Notes: generated by a model from the letters alone, not told the origin. Counted from the stretch's first letter, positions 7,566 to 16,997 are shown. The stretch is DNA of 64,000 bases from Paenibacillus amylolyticus (GCF_001570725.1 NZ_BCNV01000001.1:2976001-3040000), one strand, 5' to 3'. Numbers and translations: made by a program.

Positions 7566-8813
7566 ATGAGTGAAGTCAGAGAAAAAGCCAGCAAAGCTCA
7601 AGCCACGGTTCCACAGCTGAACCGATTGAATACAGAACAGAAAAATACGGCCCTGCGTGTCATGGCAGATGCTTTGATTAAGGAGACGGATTCCATCATT
7701 ACAGCAAATGCCGAAGATCTGGTACGAGGCAGAGAACAAGGCACGCCGGAATCCATGCTGGATCGACTCGCCCTTAATAAGGAGCGCATTGCTGGCATCG
7801 CTGAAGGATTACGTCAGATTGCAGATCTGCCTGATCCAGTCGGTGAAGTGCTGGAGACATTCACCCGTCCTAACGGATTGCATGTTGAAAAATTAAGAGT
7901 GCCGATTGGCCTGATTGGCATCATCTATGAAGCTCGTCCTAATGTGACTGTAGACGCAGCCGGTTTATGTCTCAAAACAGGTAATGCAGTCCTTCTGCGC
8001 GGCGGCTCCTCTGCCCTGTCCTCCAATCGTAAAATTGTCGAGGTGCTACATCGGGCACTCGCAACGACAAACATGCCAGCTGATGCGCTGCAACTGGTTG
8101 AGGATGCAGATCGTGCTTCCGTCGATGAAATGCTCAAGTTGAACGGCCTGCTGGACGTCATCATTCCACGCGGCGGGGCCTCACTCATTCGTAATGTGGT
8201 TGCCAATGCAACCGTACCTGTTATTGAAACCGGGGCAGGCATCTGTCATACCTATGTGGATGAATCAGCTGATCCGGTCATGGCAGCCGAAATCGCCATC
8301 AATGCGAAGGCACAACGTCCATCTGTATGTAACTCCATGGAAACGTTGCTGCTGCATGCGGCATATGCGGAAGAGCATCTGCCTGCTCTTGCCGAGCAAT
8401 TCCGTGAGGCCAATGTGGTCTTGAAAGGTTGCGACACGGTGCGCCGTCTTGTTCCTTCTGCCCTTGAGGTAACCGAGGAAGACTATGCGACTGAGTACAA
8501 CGACTATATTTTAAATATCCGGGTGGTCGAGAACCTGGATGAAGCGATGCAGCACATCGCACATTACGGAACCAAACATTCCGAGTGTATCGTAACGCGG
8601 GATACAACCCATGCAGAGCGCTTCATGCATGATGTAGATGCAGCAGCCGTCTATCACAATGCGTCTACACGTTTCACCGACGGATTTGAATTTGGCTATG
8701 GAGCCGAAATCGGAATCAGTACCCAGAAACTGCATGCACGTGGACCGATGGGACTGCCAGCACTGACGTCAACCAAATATCGTATTACAGGCAATGGACA
8801 GATCCGTCAATAA
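7566..8813 (+). CDS. proA: Gamma-glutamyl phosphate reductase
   Basis: This NADPH-dependent enzyme of 415 residues reduces gamma-glutamyl phosphate to glutamate semialdehyde, the second step of proline synthesis. The fold is aldehyde-dehydrogenase-like. The catalytic Cys255 lies in RPSVCNSMETLL, and the conserved IGIIYEARPNVTVDAAGLC and ETGAGICHTYVD are present. It is preceded by GAGGAGG. It is separated from proB by an unusually long 285-bp gap holding hairpins and a dispersed repeat, then followed by proC after 36 bp. Confidence 0.97.
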   Translation: MSEVREKASKAQATVPQLNRLNTEQKNTALRVMADALIKETDSIITANAEDLVRGREQGTPESMLDRLALNKERIAGIAEGLRQIADLPDPVGEVLETFTRPNGLHVEKLRVPIGLIGIIYEARPNVTVDAAGLCLKTGNAVLLRGGSSALSSNRKIVEVLHRALATTNMPADALQLVEDADRASVDEMLKLNGLLDVIIPRGGASLIRNVVANATVPVIETGAGICHTYVDESADPVMAAEIAINAKAQRPSVCNSMETLLLHAAYAEEHLPALAEQFREANVVLKGCDTVRRLVPSALEVTEEDYATEYNDYILNIRVVENLDEAMQHIAHYGTKHSECIVTRDTTHAERFMHDVDAAAVYHNASTRFTDGFEFGYGAEIGISTQKLHARGPMGLPALTSTKYRITGNGQIRQ

Positions 8814-8849
8814 TATCCCAGCACCAGTTATATAGGAGGAACGATAAAT

Positions 8850-9710
8850 ATGAGTCAAGAGCAACAGACGTTACTACAACAGAAGATTACTTTCCACGGA
8901 GCAGGCGCGATGGCTGAAGCCATCGTGCGCGGACTGATCTCCCGCCTAGTCGTTCGTCCTCAGGATATTACGATGCTGAACCGCAGCAACCAGAAACGTC
9001 AGGAGGAGCTCAGCACCCGTTATGCTGTACATACCGGAACTGCCTCACAATCTCTGGATCATCTTGCCTCCACTCCGGTCATTGTACTCTGTATGAAACC
9101 CAAAGATGCTGCCGCAGCGCTGCGCGAACTGGGTCCGCTGTTATCACCTGATCAACTAATCGTGTCTGTCATTGCCGGATTATCGATCCGCACGATGCAG
9201 TCCTTGCTCGGTCGTAAACAGCCGATTGCCAGAACCATGCCGAATACATCCAGTACCATTGGGCTTGGTGCAACCGGGCTTGCCTTCTCTGCGGAGATTA
9301 CGGATGAGCAACGCAGTACGGTGATGACTATGTTTGAAGCGGTTGGTATCGTGACCATCGTGCCTGAAGATAAACTCGAAGTGCTCACAGGGATTTCCGG
9401 AAGCGGCCCTGCTTATGTATACTATTTAATGGAGGCCATGATTGCCGCAGGTATTCGTGGTGGTTTATCCAGCCAGCAATCTCGTGATCTCACTGTTCAG
9501 ACGGTGCTTGGCGCGTCACGTATGGTACAACAAACCGGTTTGGAACCGATGAAGCTTCGTAGTGATGTGACATCCCCTGGAGGGGCAACCCAGGCAGCAC
9601 TGAAGACGCTGGACGAAGGAGATTTCTTTGAAAATGTAATCGCAGCCGTCAACCGCTGTGCAGAGCGCTCACGGGAGATGGGAGCTGCTTTGGAAGGGGA
9701 TTTAAAATGA
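8850..9710 (+). CDS. proC: Pyrroline-5-carboxylate reductase
   Basis: This 286-residue enzyme reduces 1-pyrroline-5-carboxylate to proline, using NAD(P)H bound by the N-terminal Rossmann motif GAGAMAEAIVRGL (about 17-29). The C-terminal helical dimer domain has GISGSGPAYVYYLMEAM and DVTSPGGATQAALK, both family signatures. The stop overlaps the mtnW start (ATGA), so the two are translationally coupled. Confidence 0.96.
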   Translation: MSQEQQTLLQQKITFHGAGAMAEAIVRGLISRLVVRPQDITMLNRSNQKRQEELSTRYAVHTGTASQSLDHLASTPVIVLCMKPKDAAAALRELGPLLSPDQLIVSVIAGLSIRTMQSLLGRKQPIARTMPNTSSTIGLGATGLAFSAEITDEQRSTVMTMFEAVGIVTIVPEDKLEVLTGISGSGPAYVYYLMEAMIAAGIRGGLSSQQSRDLTVQTVLGASRMVQQTGLEPMKLRSDVTSPGGATQAALKTLDEGDFFENVIAAVNRCAERSREMGAALEGDLK

Positions 9711-10930
9711 ATAACATGTGCACAGCCACATATCGTCTGCATGATGCTCATGCAGACTTTCGCAAGAAGGCTCAGTCTATCGTGATCGGCATGACCGTGG
9801 GTAGCTGGACGGAGTTGCCACAAGCCCAGCGTGAAGCGATGCAGAAACATCTGGGTGAAGTCATCAGCGTAGAAGTACATGAAGTTGATGGCATGGGTGC
9901 GGGTGAGCGTTACGCCGATATTACCATCGGATATCCTGATGTTAACTTCAGCCGTGATATCCCTGCCCTGCTCGTGACGGTCTTTGGCAAAATCTCAATG
10001 GATGGCCGGATCAAATTAACAAAGCTTGGTTTCTCGGATGGCTTCCTCAGTGCATTCCCGGGACCCAAGTTTGGACTGAATGGTGTTCGTGATCTGCTTG
10101 GTGTACATGACCGTCCACTGTTAATGAGTATCTTCAAATCGGTTATCGGACTGGATGCAGATGAACTTCGTGAACAATTTATTCGTCAGGCTCTTGGAGG
10201 CGTTGATCTGATCAAGGACGATGAAATTCTGTTCGAGAACAAACTGACGCCCATCGAAAAAAGAGTCGAGGTCTGCATGAAAGCTGCCGAACAGGCACGC
10301 CAGGAGACGGGCAAGAAGCTACTGTATGCAACCAATCTCACAGGACCTACATCTCGTCTGAAAGAGCAAGCTGAACGCGCCATTGGTGCAGGAGCCAATG
10401 CCCTGTTGTTCAACGTATTGTCTTACGGATATGATGTACTGCATGAACTCAGCAGTGATCCTGATATCAATGTGCCGATTATGGCTCACCCTGCACTTGC
10501 AGGAGCATTGTATCCTTCACCACATTACGGCATGTCGGCTTCGGTTGTACTTGGCCAGTTAATGCGACTTGCGGGTGCCGATCTGGTGCTCTTCCCTTCT
10601 CCTTATGGATCGGTAACGATGCCGAAGGAAGAAAACATGGCGATCACGGAGCAATTACTGACAGCTGATCTGCCTGTACGAACCAGTATGCCAGTGCCTT
10701 CCGCCGGCATCCATCCAGGCCTTGTACCGCTTATTTTGCGCGACTTTGGCACAGATGTCATCGTTAATGCTGGTGGCGGTATTCATGGACATCCTATGGG
10801 CACTGAGGCAGGCGGACGTGCATTCCTGCAAGCGATTGAGGCAGCTCAACGTTCCATTCCACTAGCGCAATATGCAACCGAGCATCCGGAGCTGAAAAGT
10901 GCATTGGATCTGTGGGGTGGCGAACGATGA
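9707..10930 (+). CDS. mtnW: 2,3-diketo-5-methylthiopentyl-1-phosphate enolase (RuBisCO-like)
   Basis: This RuBisCO-like protein of 407 residues catalyses the enolisation step of methionine salvage. It has the RuBisCO large-subunit fold with the metal-binding KDDE at Lys170-Glu173 (GGVDLIKDDE) but departs from the carboxylase active-site sequence, as MtnW proteins do. Two later salvage genes, mtnX and mtnB, follow with ATGA and 3-bp junctions. The start overlaps proC by 4 nt, so it is co-transcribed with proline genes. B. subtilis drives mtnWXBD from a SAM riboswitch; I see none here. Confidence 0.93.
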   Translation: MNNMCTATYRLHDAHADFRKKAQSIVIGMTVGSWTELPQAQREAMQKHLGEVISVEVHEVDGMGAGERYADITIGYPDVNFSRDIPALLVTVFGKISMDGRIKLTKLGFSDGFLSAFPGPKFGLNGVRDLLGVHDRPLLMSIFKSVIGLDADELREQFIRQALGGVDLIKDDEILFENKLTPIEKRVEVCMKAAEQARQETGKKLLYATNLTGPTSRLKEQAERAIGAGANALLFNVLSYGYDVLHELSSDPDINVPIMAHPALAGALYPSPHYGMSASVVLGQLMRLAGADLVLFPSPYGSVTMPKEENMAITEQLLTADLPVRTSMPVPSAGIHPGLVPLILRDFGTDVIVNAGGGIHGHPMGTEAGGRAFLQAIEAAQRSIPLAQYATEHPELKSALDLWGGER

Positions 10931-11604
10931 GAAGTGATAAAAAAACAGTCATTTTCTGTGACTTTGACGGTACGATTACACTCTCGGACAATATTGTCGC
11001 AATCATGAAACATTTCAAACCTGAGGGCATTGAAGCGATTATGAAAGATACGATTGAGCAAAAAATCTCGCTGCGTGAAGGTGTTGGAGCCATGTTTGCT
11101 CTGTTGCCTGCATCGCAGAAAGATGAAATTGTGGAATTTGTGCTTGGACAAGCGGGCATCCGTGAAGGATTCAGCGAGTTTCTTGAGTACGTTCGAAGTG
11201 AAGGTATCGAATTCAATGTGACCAGCGGTGGCATGGACTTCTTTATTGAGCCGTTACTCGCACCATTCCATATCCCGCAGGATCATGTCTACTGCAACGG
11301 AGCTGACTTCTCGGGTGAAACCATTAAGATTGAATGGCCGAATCCCTGCCAGCCTCCTTGTGAGAATGGCTGCGGCATGTGCAAAACAACAGTGATTCGT
11401 ACCTTCCCGGAAGAACAATATAATCGAATTCTCATTGGAGACAGTCTGACAGATTTTGAAGGTGCAAAGATCGCCGATCTCGTCTACTCTCGCTCCATTT
11501 TGACGGATAAGTGTATTGAACTTGGTGTGGACCATGTGCCATTCGCTACTTTTTACGATATCATCGAAGATATGAAACAGAAGCAAACACAAGGAGTGCT
11601 GTAA
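10927..11604 (+). CDS. mtnX: 2-hydroxy-3-keto-5-methylthiopentenyl-1-phosphate phosphatase
   Basis: This HAD-family phosphatase of 225 residues removes phosphate from the MtnW product. The nucleophile motif is FCDFDGTIT (Asp12, Asp14), and the C-terminal acidic motif is ILIGDSLTDFEGAK. A Cys-rich segment (CQPPCENGCGMCKTT) matches MtnX of bacilli. I chose the ATG at 10927 because it overlaps the mtnW stop as ATGA; a GTG at 10912 is in frame but lacks support. Confidence 0.92.
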   Translation: MRSDKKTVIFCDFDGTITLSDNIVAIMKHFKPEGIEAIMKDTIEQKISLREGVGAMFALLPASQKDEIVEFVLGQAGIREGFSEFLEYVRSEGIEFNVTSGGMDFFIEPLLAPFHIPQDHVYCNGADFSGETIKIEWPNPCQPPCENGCGMCKTTVIRTFPEEQYNRILIGDSLTDFEGAKIADLVYSRSILTDKCIELGVDHVPFATFYDIIEDMKQKQTQGVL

Positions 11605-11607
11605 ACG

Positions 11608-12261
11608 ATGGGCTTTGAAAAGATTACATTGGAACACAAACGTCAGGTCCTTGAAGAACTGGCTGATATTAAAGCGTTGTTCGCCAGTCGTAACTGGTTC
11701 CCTGGAACAAGTGGCAATCTGTCGATGCGTGTAGGAGATTTTGATCCGGAGCAATTTTATTTTGCGGTTACCGCTTCAGGCAAAGACAAATCTCTTCGCA
11801 CACCGGAAGACTTTCTTTTTGTGGACAAGCATGGCAAAGCAATTGAAACAACAACGTTGAAACCCAGTGCTGAAACGTTGATTCACTGCGAAATCTATCG
11901 CTTGACGGGTTGCGGTGCTGTATTCCACGTGCATACCGTGTTTAACAACCTGATCAGTGAATTCTTTGGAGCAGATGGGCACGTACCGATTCAAGGAATT
12001 GAATTGATCAAGGCTTTCAACATCTGGGAAGAAAATGCAGAGATTCGTGTCCCTGTCCTGCCTAACTTTGCGGACATTCCATCCATTGCTGAATTGGTAC
12101 CGGATGTTCTGGATGCCAAAGTGCCAGGGATCTTGCTTCGTAATCACGGCATATATGCGTGGGGCAAGGATGCTTTTGAGGCGAAACGTCATCTGGAAGC
12201 GTTCGAATTCCTATTCGAAGTGATGTACCGTCAACTTCTGCTGAATGGCGCTAAAAGATAG
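11608..12261 (+). CDS. mtnB: Methylthioribulose-1-phosphate dehydratase
   Basis: This 217-residue protein of the class II aldolase fold dehydrates methylthioribulose-1-phosphate, one step before MtnW. The metal-binding HVHTV and the RNHGIYAWG motif are visible. It follows mtnX after 3 bp and ends the operon at a strong terminator. The next B. subtilis gene, mtnD, is absent here, and mtnA and mtnK are not in the window, so the pathway is incomplete at this locus. Confidence 0.92.
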   Translation: MGFEKITLEHKRQVLEELADIKALFASRNWFPGTSGNLSMRVGDFDPEQFYFAVTASGKDKSLRTPEDFLFVDKHGKAIETTTLKPSAETLIHCEIYRLTGCGAVFHVHTVFNNLISEFFGADGHVPIQGIELIKAFNIWEENAEIRVPVLPNFADIPSIAELVPDVLDAKVPGILLRNHGIYAWGKDAFEAKRHLEAFEFLFEVMYRQLLLNGAKR

Positions 12262-12297
12262 CAATCATTATTTAAAATCAAAGCTGCACAATATAAA

Positions 12298-12340
12298 AAC
12301 ACGCCAAGGCTGATATACATAGGCCTCGGCGTGTTTTTTT
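12298..12340 (+). terminator. Terminator of the pro-mtn operon
   Basis: A 13-bp stem with one wobble (12298-12310 with 12323-12335; arm AACACGCCAAGGC) is followed by seven T residues, 37 bp after mtnB. Confidence 0.92.
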
Positions 12341-12347
12341 GTTATGA

Positions 12348-12411
12348 GATAACAGCGATTGACAGGTTGCTCTGTCATCGAAGTGTCAGTGTAAATAATC
12401 TTTAATTCAAC
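12348..12411 (+). repeat. Dispersed intergenic repeat, copy B
   Basis: This is the second copy of the 64-bp element at 7450-7513, in the same orientation and without gaps. Here CGATTGACAG can pair with CTGTCATCG around a short loop. It sits between the mtnB terminator and the end of the convergent gene. Confidence 0.75.
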
Positions 12412-12423
12412 TTGGATCGTAAA

Positions 12424-13713
12424 TTACAGTCGATCATCCCGATCCTTGAATAAAAAGAGGCTGTCTGCTCCCTCATCATTTTGATGAGCAGCACTTTGGA
12501 TACCCGTCCCCCGTTGCTTGCCAAACAGCAGTTTCAAGCCGCCAAAAATGAGCAGCAAGGATACAATGACGGTATTCAAATAGGAACGTATCTCATACGT
12601 CATAAATGCATTAGGGAAGAGCTCATTCAACTGTGGAATGACAAGACGGATTGTCAGGTAATATAGACCCAGCGCGGCAATTCCAAATCCAATCAGACGC
12701 TGATGGCGGGCCCAGTCTTTGAAGATCGGTTGATCAACCAATGGTTCGCGTCCATAACGACTGGAGCACTGTAGCCCGTCAAAGAAGCTGTAGAACCAGA
12801 CCAGTGGAATCATGAACAGAAACACCGATAAGTGAAGCAGGTCCAGCACATAGATGCTGCCCAGGAACAGGAACATCAATTGCATGCCTCTTTTCTGCAA
12901 ACCCAGATATAGATGACCTGCACCTGGAAAAGCGGATAGCAGCGTTGCAAGCACTTTGCTACGTCGTCCGGCTACTCTGCCCATCTCCAATTCCTCGAAT
13001 AATGTCCGATCCTGCAACACCTCACCAGCCTGCTTACGGTGGACATGCTGAACCGCATCAAACATGCAGTATACCCATATTACAGGCAGAATGAGCAGGA
13101 ACATTAAAAATACGGATTCATTGGTGATCGAAGCCACGAAAACCATCATGGCAAATGATCCAAAGAACGCCATCAGGAACGACAACCCGCGATGTAACAA
13201 TCCCAGATGAAGATGTCCTAATCCAGGAACAAATGAGAGCAAAATAGTAAAGAATCGTTCACCCTCACTGCCTTTTCGATACATGGGTTGACCATAGGGC
13301 CCATCAGGGTGAGCATATTCACTACCCGGATGCTGATGCAGCTCATCTTCATTCATATGGTCCATAGGCCCTTGCTGGCCCATGTGTGCTCCCTGATAGG
13401 CTGCTCCTGGATGTTGCGGTCCGTAATGTGCTCCATATCCCCTGTAATGAGCATCTCGGGCAGAAGGCGCACGGAGCAGAACAATAATCATGTCCAGCAT
13501 ACTAATCCCCCAGAAGAAGGCCGCAAAAAGTGCACCGAAAATCATTAAATCTTGTTCATTAATGACCATTGCCAGCATGAATGAGCCAACAGCTGTTCCA
13601 AAAAAAAGTAATGGATAGATCACAGCCCTTGCGGCTCGACCCCAATACATAAAACCAAGACCGGGTATCAGGTTTAATAGAAATGCGAGTAATTTGTTAC
13701 GATCTGAGTGCAC
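12424..13713 (-). CDS. Membrane protein with three TM2-like modules
   Basis: This integral membrane protein of about 429 residues has three copies of a two-helix module. Each copy starts with LLxxxPGxGHLYLG-like sequence (about residues 9, 158 and 258) and ends with WxYxxFD-like sequence. This pattern resembles TM2 domains, whose function is poorly known. A Gly/His/Pro-rich soluble linker (about 83-145) separates modules 1 and 2, and two further helices close the protein. The GTG at 13713 has AAAGGATG 7-9 nt upstream; the ATG at 13722 touches that sequence and is less likely. It follows an ECF sigma and its anti-sigma on the same strand, so it is probably co-expressed with them. Its function is unknown. 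Confidence 0.8.
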   Translation of the reverse strand: MHSDRNKLLAFLLNLIPGLGFMYWGRAARAVIYPLLFFGTAVGSFMLAMVINEQDLMIFGALFAAFFWGISMLDMIIVLLRAPSARDAHYRGYGAHYGPQHPGAAYQGAHMGQQGPMDHMNEDELHQHPGSEYAHPDGPYGQPMYRKGSEGERFFTILLSFVPGLGHLHLGLLHRGLSFLMAFFGSFAMMVFVASITNESVFLMFLLILPVIWVYCMFDAVQHVHRKQAGEVLQDRTLFEELEMGRVAGRRSKVLATLLSAFPGAGHLYLGLQKRGMQLMFLFLGSIYVLDLLHLSVFLFMIPLVWFYSFFDGLQCSSRYGREPLVDQPIFKDWARHQRLIGFGIAALGLYYLTIRLVIPQLNELFPNAFMTYEIRSYLNTVIVSLLLIFGGLKLLFGKQRGTGIQSAAHQNDEGADSLFLFKDRDDRL

Positions 13714-13750
13714 AGTCGTCATCCTTTCTTTTCAGGCAATGCGAAACCAT

Positions 13751-14203
13751 TTATGGTTTAGGCTTGAAGTTATCCAGCCATGAAGTGGCTGCCTCCGTCC
13801 ATTTCTCCGTAAAAGACCCTCTGTGGTCGCCATCCTGGAACTTGTGATAAGGTGCTACCTTGTCAAAAAGTCCTGACGAGAGGAAGATCAATGTCAAACA
13901 GGCTGCGACCGCGTAATGGAACACTTTATGATCAAGCCAGCGCCGGTTTCGTCCAGCACGGGATTTGCGTTGTGATTGGGTTGGTTGAATACCCTCAATC
14001 CGATGCATGACTGAATCCGCAAACCCTGTCGGGTCATGTAGCGGAGGCAGCTCCCCATGGATACCGAGCGCTTCCAGATAGCTGTCCATCGCATCTGCGT
14101 CTTCCATCAGAAGCTGTTCCATCCGGTTCACTTGAGTTTCACTCATACGCCCTTCAATATAATCAGTCCATTGTGCAGCGGTATACTTCTCCTGTTTACT
14201 CAC
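13751..14203 (-). CDS. Putative membrane anti-sigma factor
   Basis: The protein has 150 residues: a cytosolic N-terminal domain (about 1-100), one transmembrane helix (VFHYAVAACLTLIFLSSGLF), and a short C-terminal extracytoplasmic tail. No HxxxCxxC zinc motif is present. The role is inferred from position: it overlaps the end of an ECF sigma gene by 8 bp. I chose the GTG at 14203 because AAGGAGG is 9 nt upstream, whereas the ATG at 14212 abuts that Shine-Dalgarno. It would hold the sigma factor at the membrane. Confidence 0.7.
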   Translation of the reverse strand: MSKQEKYTAAQWTDYIEGRMSETQVNRMEQLLMEDADAMDSYLEALGIHGELPPLHDPTGFADSVMHRIEGIQPTQSQRKSRAGRNRRWLDHKVFHYAVAACLTLIFLSSGLFDKVAPYHKFQDGDHRGSFTEKWTEAATSWLDNFKPKP

Positions 14204-14810
14204 GCCATTCATCCTCCTTCCAATGATTCCGAATCCACTGCCGGGCACGATACAAGCGAGATTCCACGGTCTTCACAGCCACCTGTGCATCACTGGCAAT
14301 CTGCTCATAATTTTTTTCACCTAAATAATACGCAGTAATAATATCACGGTGCTGAGCAGGCAACTGATTAATTCGTTCGCGAAGTTTATCCTGACGTTCT
14401 TCACGAACGAGACGGGCAAGAACGTCTTCATCCCGTCCGGGCATATTTATTATTTTTTCTTCTCCGCCCAGATCCTCAGCACTTCGTCTGCCCAGCTTGC
14501 GTTTGGCATCAATCGCTTTGTGAAAGGCGATTCGGGTTAACCACGTTTTGAAACCTTCGGAACGGTAGTCGGGGAGAGACTTATACATCTGTATGAACGC
14601 CTCCTGAGCTGCATCCTGTGCTTCCTGATCGTTCCTGAGTACGGAATAGGCCACATGGTATACATGCTGGCTATACTTATCAATCAGAGTACGCATCTGG
14701 GATGTATCTCCTTGACGGATTTGTTCGATTACGCGCGCTTCATCAATAACTCTCCCCTCCTCTCCAATACAATAGACGACAGCTTGTGTGGTAACCCCTG
14801 CGTGATCCAT
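14196..14810 (-). CDS. ECF-type RNA polymerase sigma factor
   Basis: This sigma-70 group IV factor of about 204 residues has region 2 (LIDKYSQHVYHVAYSVLRNDQEAQDAAQEAFIQMYKSL, in parts) and region 4 with helix-turn-helix (NYEQIASDAQVAVKTVESRLYRARQWI). It directs polymerase to a small regulon, probably including its own operon with the anti-sigma and the TM2-like gene. The start is uncertain: ATG 14810 and TTG 14822 lack a Shine-Dalgarno, while a strong GGAGAGGAGGGG lies further inside, followed by only an ATT in frame. The conserved domain begins near VIEQIRQGD. Confidence 0.88.
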   Translation of the reverse strand: MDHAGVTTQAVVYCIGEEGRVIDEARVIEQIRQGDTSQMRTLIDKYSQHVYHVAYSVLRNDQEAQDAAQEAFIQMYKSLPDYRSEGFKTWLTRIAFHKAIDAKRKLGRRSAEDLGGEEKIINMPGRDEDVLARLVREERQDKLRERINQLPAQHRDIITAYYLGEKNYEQIASDAQVAVKTVESRLYRARQWIRNHWKEDEWRE

Positions 14811-14889
14811 CAATTTTTTCAAAACAAAGTGAATTCATTGCCTGAAAGTTTGGTGCCGCTGATAACTCATCAACTCATACTCCCAAAAA

Positions 14890-14920
14890 AAACAGGCACA
14901 GAATGACTTCTGGCCTGTTT
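14890..14920 (-). terminator. Terminator after dnaD
   Basis: AAACAGGC (14890-14897) pairs with GCCTGTTT (14913-14920), with AGAA/TTCT continuing the stem. On the minus strand it runs into eight U residues. Confidence 0.85.
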
Positions 14921-14942
14921 CTTGTTCTTGCCTACGCTTGAA

Positions 14943-15647
14943 TCAACGTCCACCATTACGAAACCGCTGCGTGTACGCCTTCGCGTCTTGAACGGTCTTG
15001 ACACGATTGCGGCTCCACTCAAGCAGAATTCGATCGATATACCGGAAATGTACTTTGCCTGCAAAAACCGCTTCCTTCAGAGCCATGAGAATCAGTTCCT
15101 CTTGATAACGATCCTGATCCAACCAGCTGGATATCGTCTCACACTCCATTGGAGATAGTGGACGGCCGAATTCTTTTTCAAAGATGGAGAACATGTTTCG
15201 TTCTTCTTCTTCTTTTTGAACACTGTTCGAATCTTGACGTGCTGTACTGCTGCTCAGCTGCTCCGCACGGTATGCGGCTACTTCTTCGGCAGTGCACGCT
15301 GCAAGCTTGGCATATAATCCATGTAAATCATATCGCTCGTACTGGATGTCACGTTCCTCGTCACGATGCTCGTCAATCGCAATATATCCATCCCTCATCA
15401 GACGTTGCAACATTCTGGCAATGCCTTCAGGTGCAAGTCCCATACGGCCCGCAAGCTCTTCAAGCGTGGGAAACTCATTGAACTCTGCCTGACGAAACCC
15501 TAGCAGTTGAATCAGAAGAAGCACTTCTGCATCTGATAGGCCAAGCTGGTGATAATAACGTAACAACGCATACGGCAGGTGAGCTGTACCCGAAGTCATG
15601 CCATAAGCTGCTCCATCCAACCACGCTTTGGATGTGGTGTCTTCCAT
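14943..15647 (-). CDS. dnaD: DnaD-family DNA replication initiation protein
   Basis: This 234-residue protein has a winged-helix DnaD-like N-terminal domain (about 20-110, with FNEFPTLEELAGRMGLAPEGI) and a C-terminal DDBH2 DNA-binding domain (FSIFEKEFGRPLSPMECE to YIDRILLEW), joined by a charged linker. It helps load the replicative helicase with DnaB and DnaI during replication restart and initiation. asnS-dnaD is the order in B. subtilis. I chose the ATG at 15647 because AGGAG lies 6 nt upstream; the ATG at 15668 would overlap the asnS stop and has no such site. Confidence 0.88.
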   Translation of the reverse strand: MEDTTSKAWLDGAAYGMTSGTAHLPYALLRYYHQLGLSDAEVLLLIQLLGFRQAEFNEFPTLEELAGRMGLAPEGIARMLQRLMRDGYIAIDEHRDEERDIQYERYDLHGLYAKLAACTAEEVAAYRAEQLSSSTARQDSNSVQKEEEERNMFSIFEKEFGRPLSPMECETISSWLDQDRYQEELILMALKEAVFAGKVHFRYIDRILLEWSRNRVKTVQDAKAYTQRFRNGGR

Positions 15648-15667
15648 AGACGCTCCTCGGTTAAGCA

Positions 15668-16963
15668 TTAAGGGTACAGACGATAGAGCATACGTGGGAA
15701 TGCGATTGTTTCACGTACATGATCCAATCCACAGATCCATGCTACCGTCCGCTCCAATCCTAGACCGAAACCGGAGTGAGGAACCGATCCGTATTTACGT
15801 AGATCCAGATACCATTGGTAAGCTTCATCCGAAAGGTTGTGCTCCTCAAAGCGTTGTTGCATCAATTCCGGATCATCAATACGCTGCGAACCACCAATAA
15901 TCTCTCCGTAGCCTTCTGGTGCGATCATATCCGCACAGAGGACAACTTCAGGACGATTCGGATCTGGTTTCATGTAGAAAGCTTTGATTCCAGCAGGGTA
16001 ATGCGTTATAAAGACAGGTGTGTTGTACTTCTCAGCAATCGCTGTTTCGTGTGGTGCACCAAAGTCTTCTCCCCAAGGAATATCGAAGCCTTGTCCATGC
16101 AGGAATTCAATCGCTTCATCATACGTAATACGCGGGAATGGAGCTACGATGCCTTCCAGTTTGGATACGTCACGACCGATAGATTCCAATTCTGCACGGC
16201 AGTTTTTCAACACGGATTGAACGACATGAGCAATAAATTTCTCTTGTACGCGCAGACTTTCCTCGTGATCTACAAATGCCATTTCCGGCTCAATCATCCA
16301 GAACTCAATCAAGTGACGACGTGTTTTGGACTTCTCAGCGCGGAATGTTGGACCAAATGAATATACTTTACCCAGCGCCATCGCTGCGGCTTCCATATAC
16401 AATTGACCACTTTGCGTCAGATAAGCATCTTCATCAAAGTATTTGATGTGGAACAGGTTCGTTGTTCCTTCCGCAGACGATGGTGTCAAAATCGGAGGGT
16501 CCACTTGCGTGAATCCGTTACCATCAAAAAACTGCTGAACAGCCCGAATAATTTCTGCACGAATCACCATAACTGCACGTTGCTTCGTAGAACGGAGCCA
16601 CAGATGACGATGGTCCATCAAGAAATCAACACCATGTTCTTTAGGCGTGATTGGATAGTTTTCAGTCAGGTGAATGATCTCCACCCCAGTAACAGTCATC
16701 TCGTAACCGGACGCACTGCGAGGTTCTTCACGAATAATACCTGTAACATACAAAGAGCTTTCTTGTGTCAAGCTCTTGGCATTGTTCCAGATCTCTTCAC
16801 TAACTTCACTTTTCACAACTACCCCTTGAATATATCCGGTTCCATCACGCAGCTGCAAAAACTGAATTTTACCGCTGGAACGTTTGTTGTTAATCCAGGC
16901 ACCGATTGTCACGGTTTCGCCCACATGCTCGTTCACATTACGAATTACACAATTCGTATTCAT
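15668..16963 (-). CDS. asnS: Asparagine--tRNA ligase
   Basis: This is a class IIb aminoacyl-tRNA synthetase of 431 residues, the normal size. An OB-fold anticodon-binding domain (about 1-110) precedes the catalytic core. Class II motif 2 ([21 protein letters not shown], in parts) and motif 3 ([20 protein letters not shown]) are intact. The start at 16963 has AAGGGGAG upstream. dnaD follows after 20 bp and is probably co-transcribed. Confidence 0.96.
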   Translation of the reverse strand: MNTNCVIRNVNEHVGETVTIGAWINNKRSSGKIQFLQLRDGTGYIQGVVVKSEVSEEIWNNAKSLTQESSLYVTGIIREEPRSASGYEMTVTGVEIIHLTENYPITPKEHGVDFLMDHRHLWLRSTKQRAVMVIRAEIIRAVQQFFDGNGFTQVDPPILTPSSAEGTTNLFHIKYFDEDAYLTQSGQLYMEAAAMALGKVYSFGPTFRAEKSKTRRHLIEFWMIEPEMAFVDHEESLRVQEKFIAHVVQSVLKNCRAELESIGRDVSKLEGIVAPFPRITYDEAIEFLHGQGFDIPWGEDFGAPHETAIAEKYNTPVFITHYPAGIKAFYMKPDPNRPEVVLCADMIAPEGYGEIIGGSQRIDDPELMQQRFEEHNLSDEAYQWYLDLRKYGSVPHSGFGLGLERTVAWICGLDHVRETIAFPRMLYRLYP

Positions 16964-16997
16964 GCCATATCTCCCCTTGGTTCCTGAATTTGAAAAT

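Noticed and set aside
9280..9720. SAM riboswitch (S-box) before mtnW
   Set aside because: No room, because mtnW overlaps proC, and no S-box core was seen there or before mtnE.
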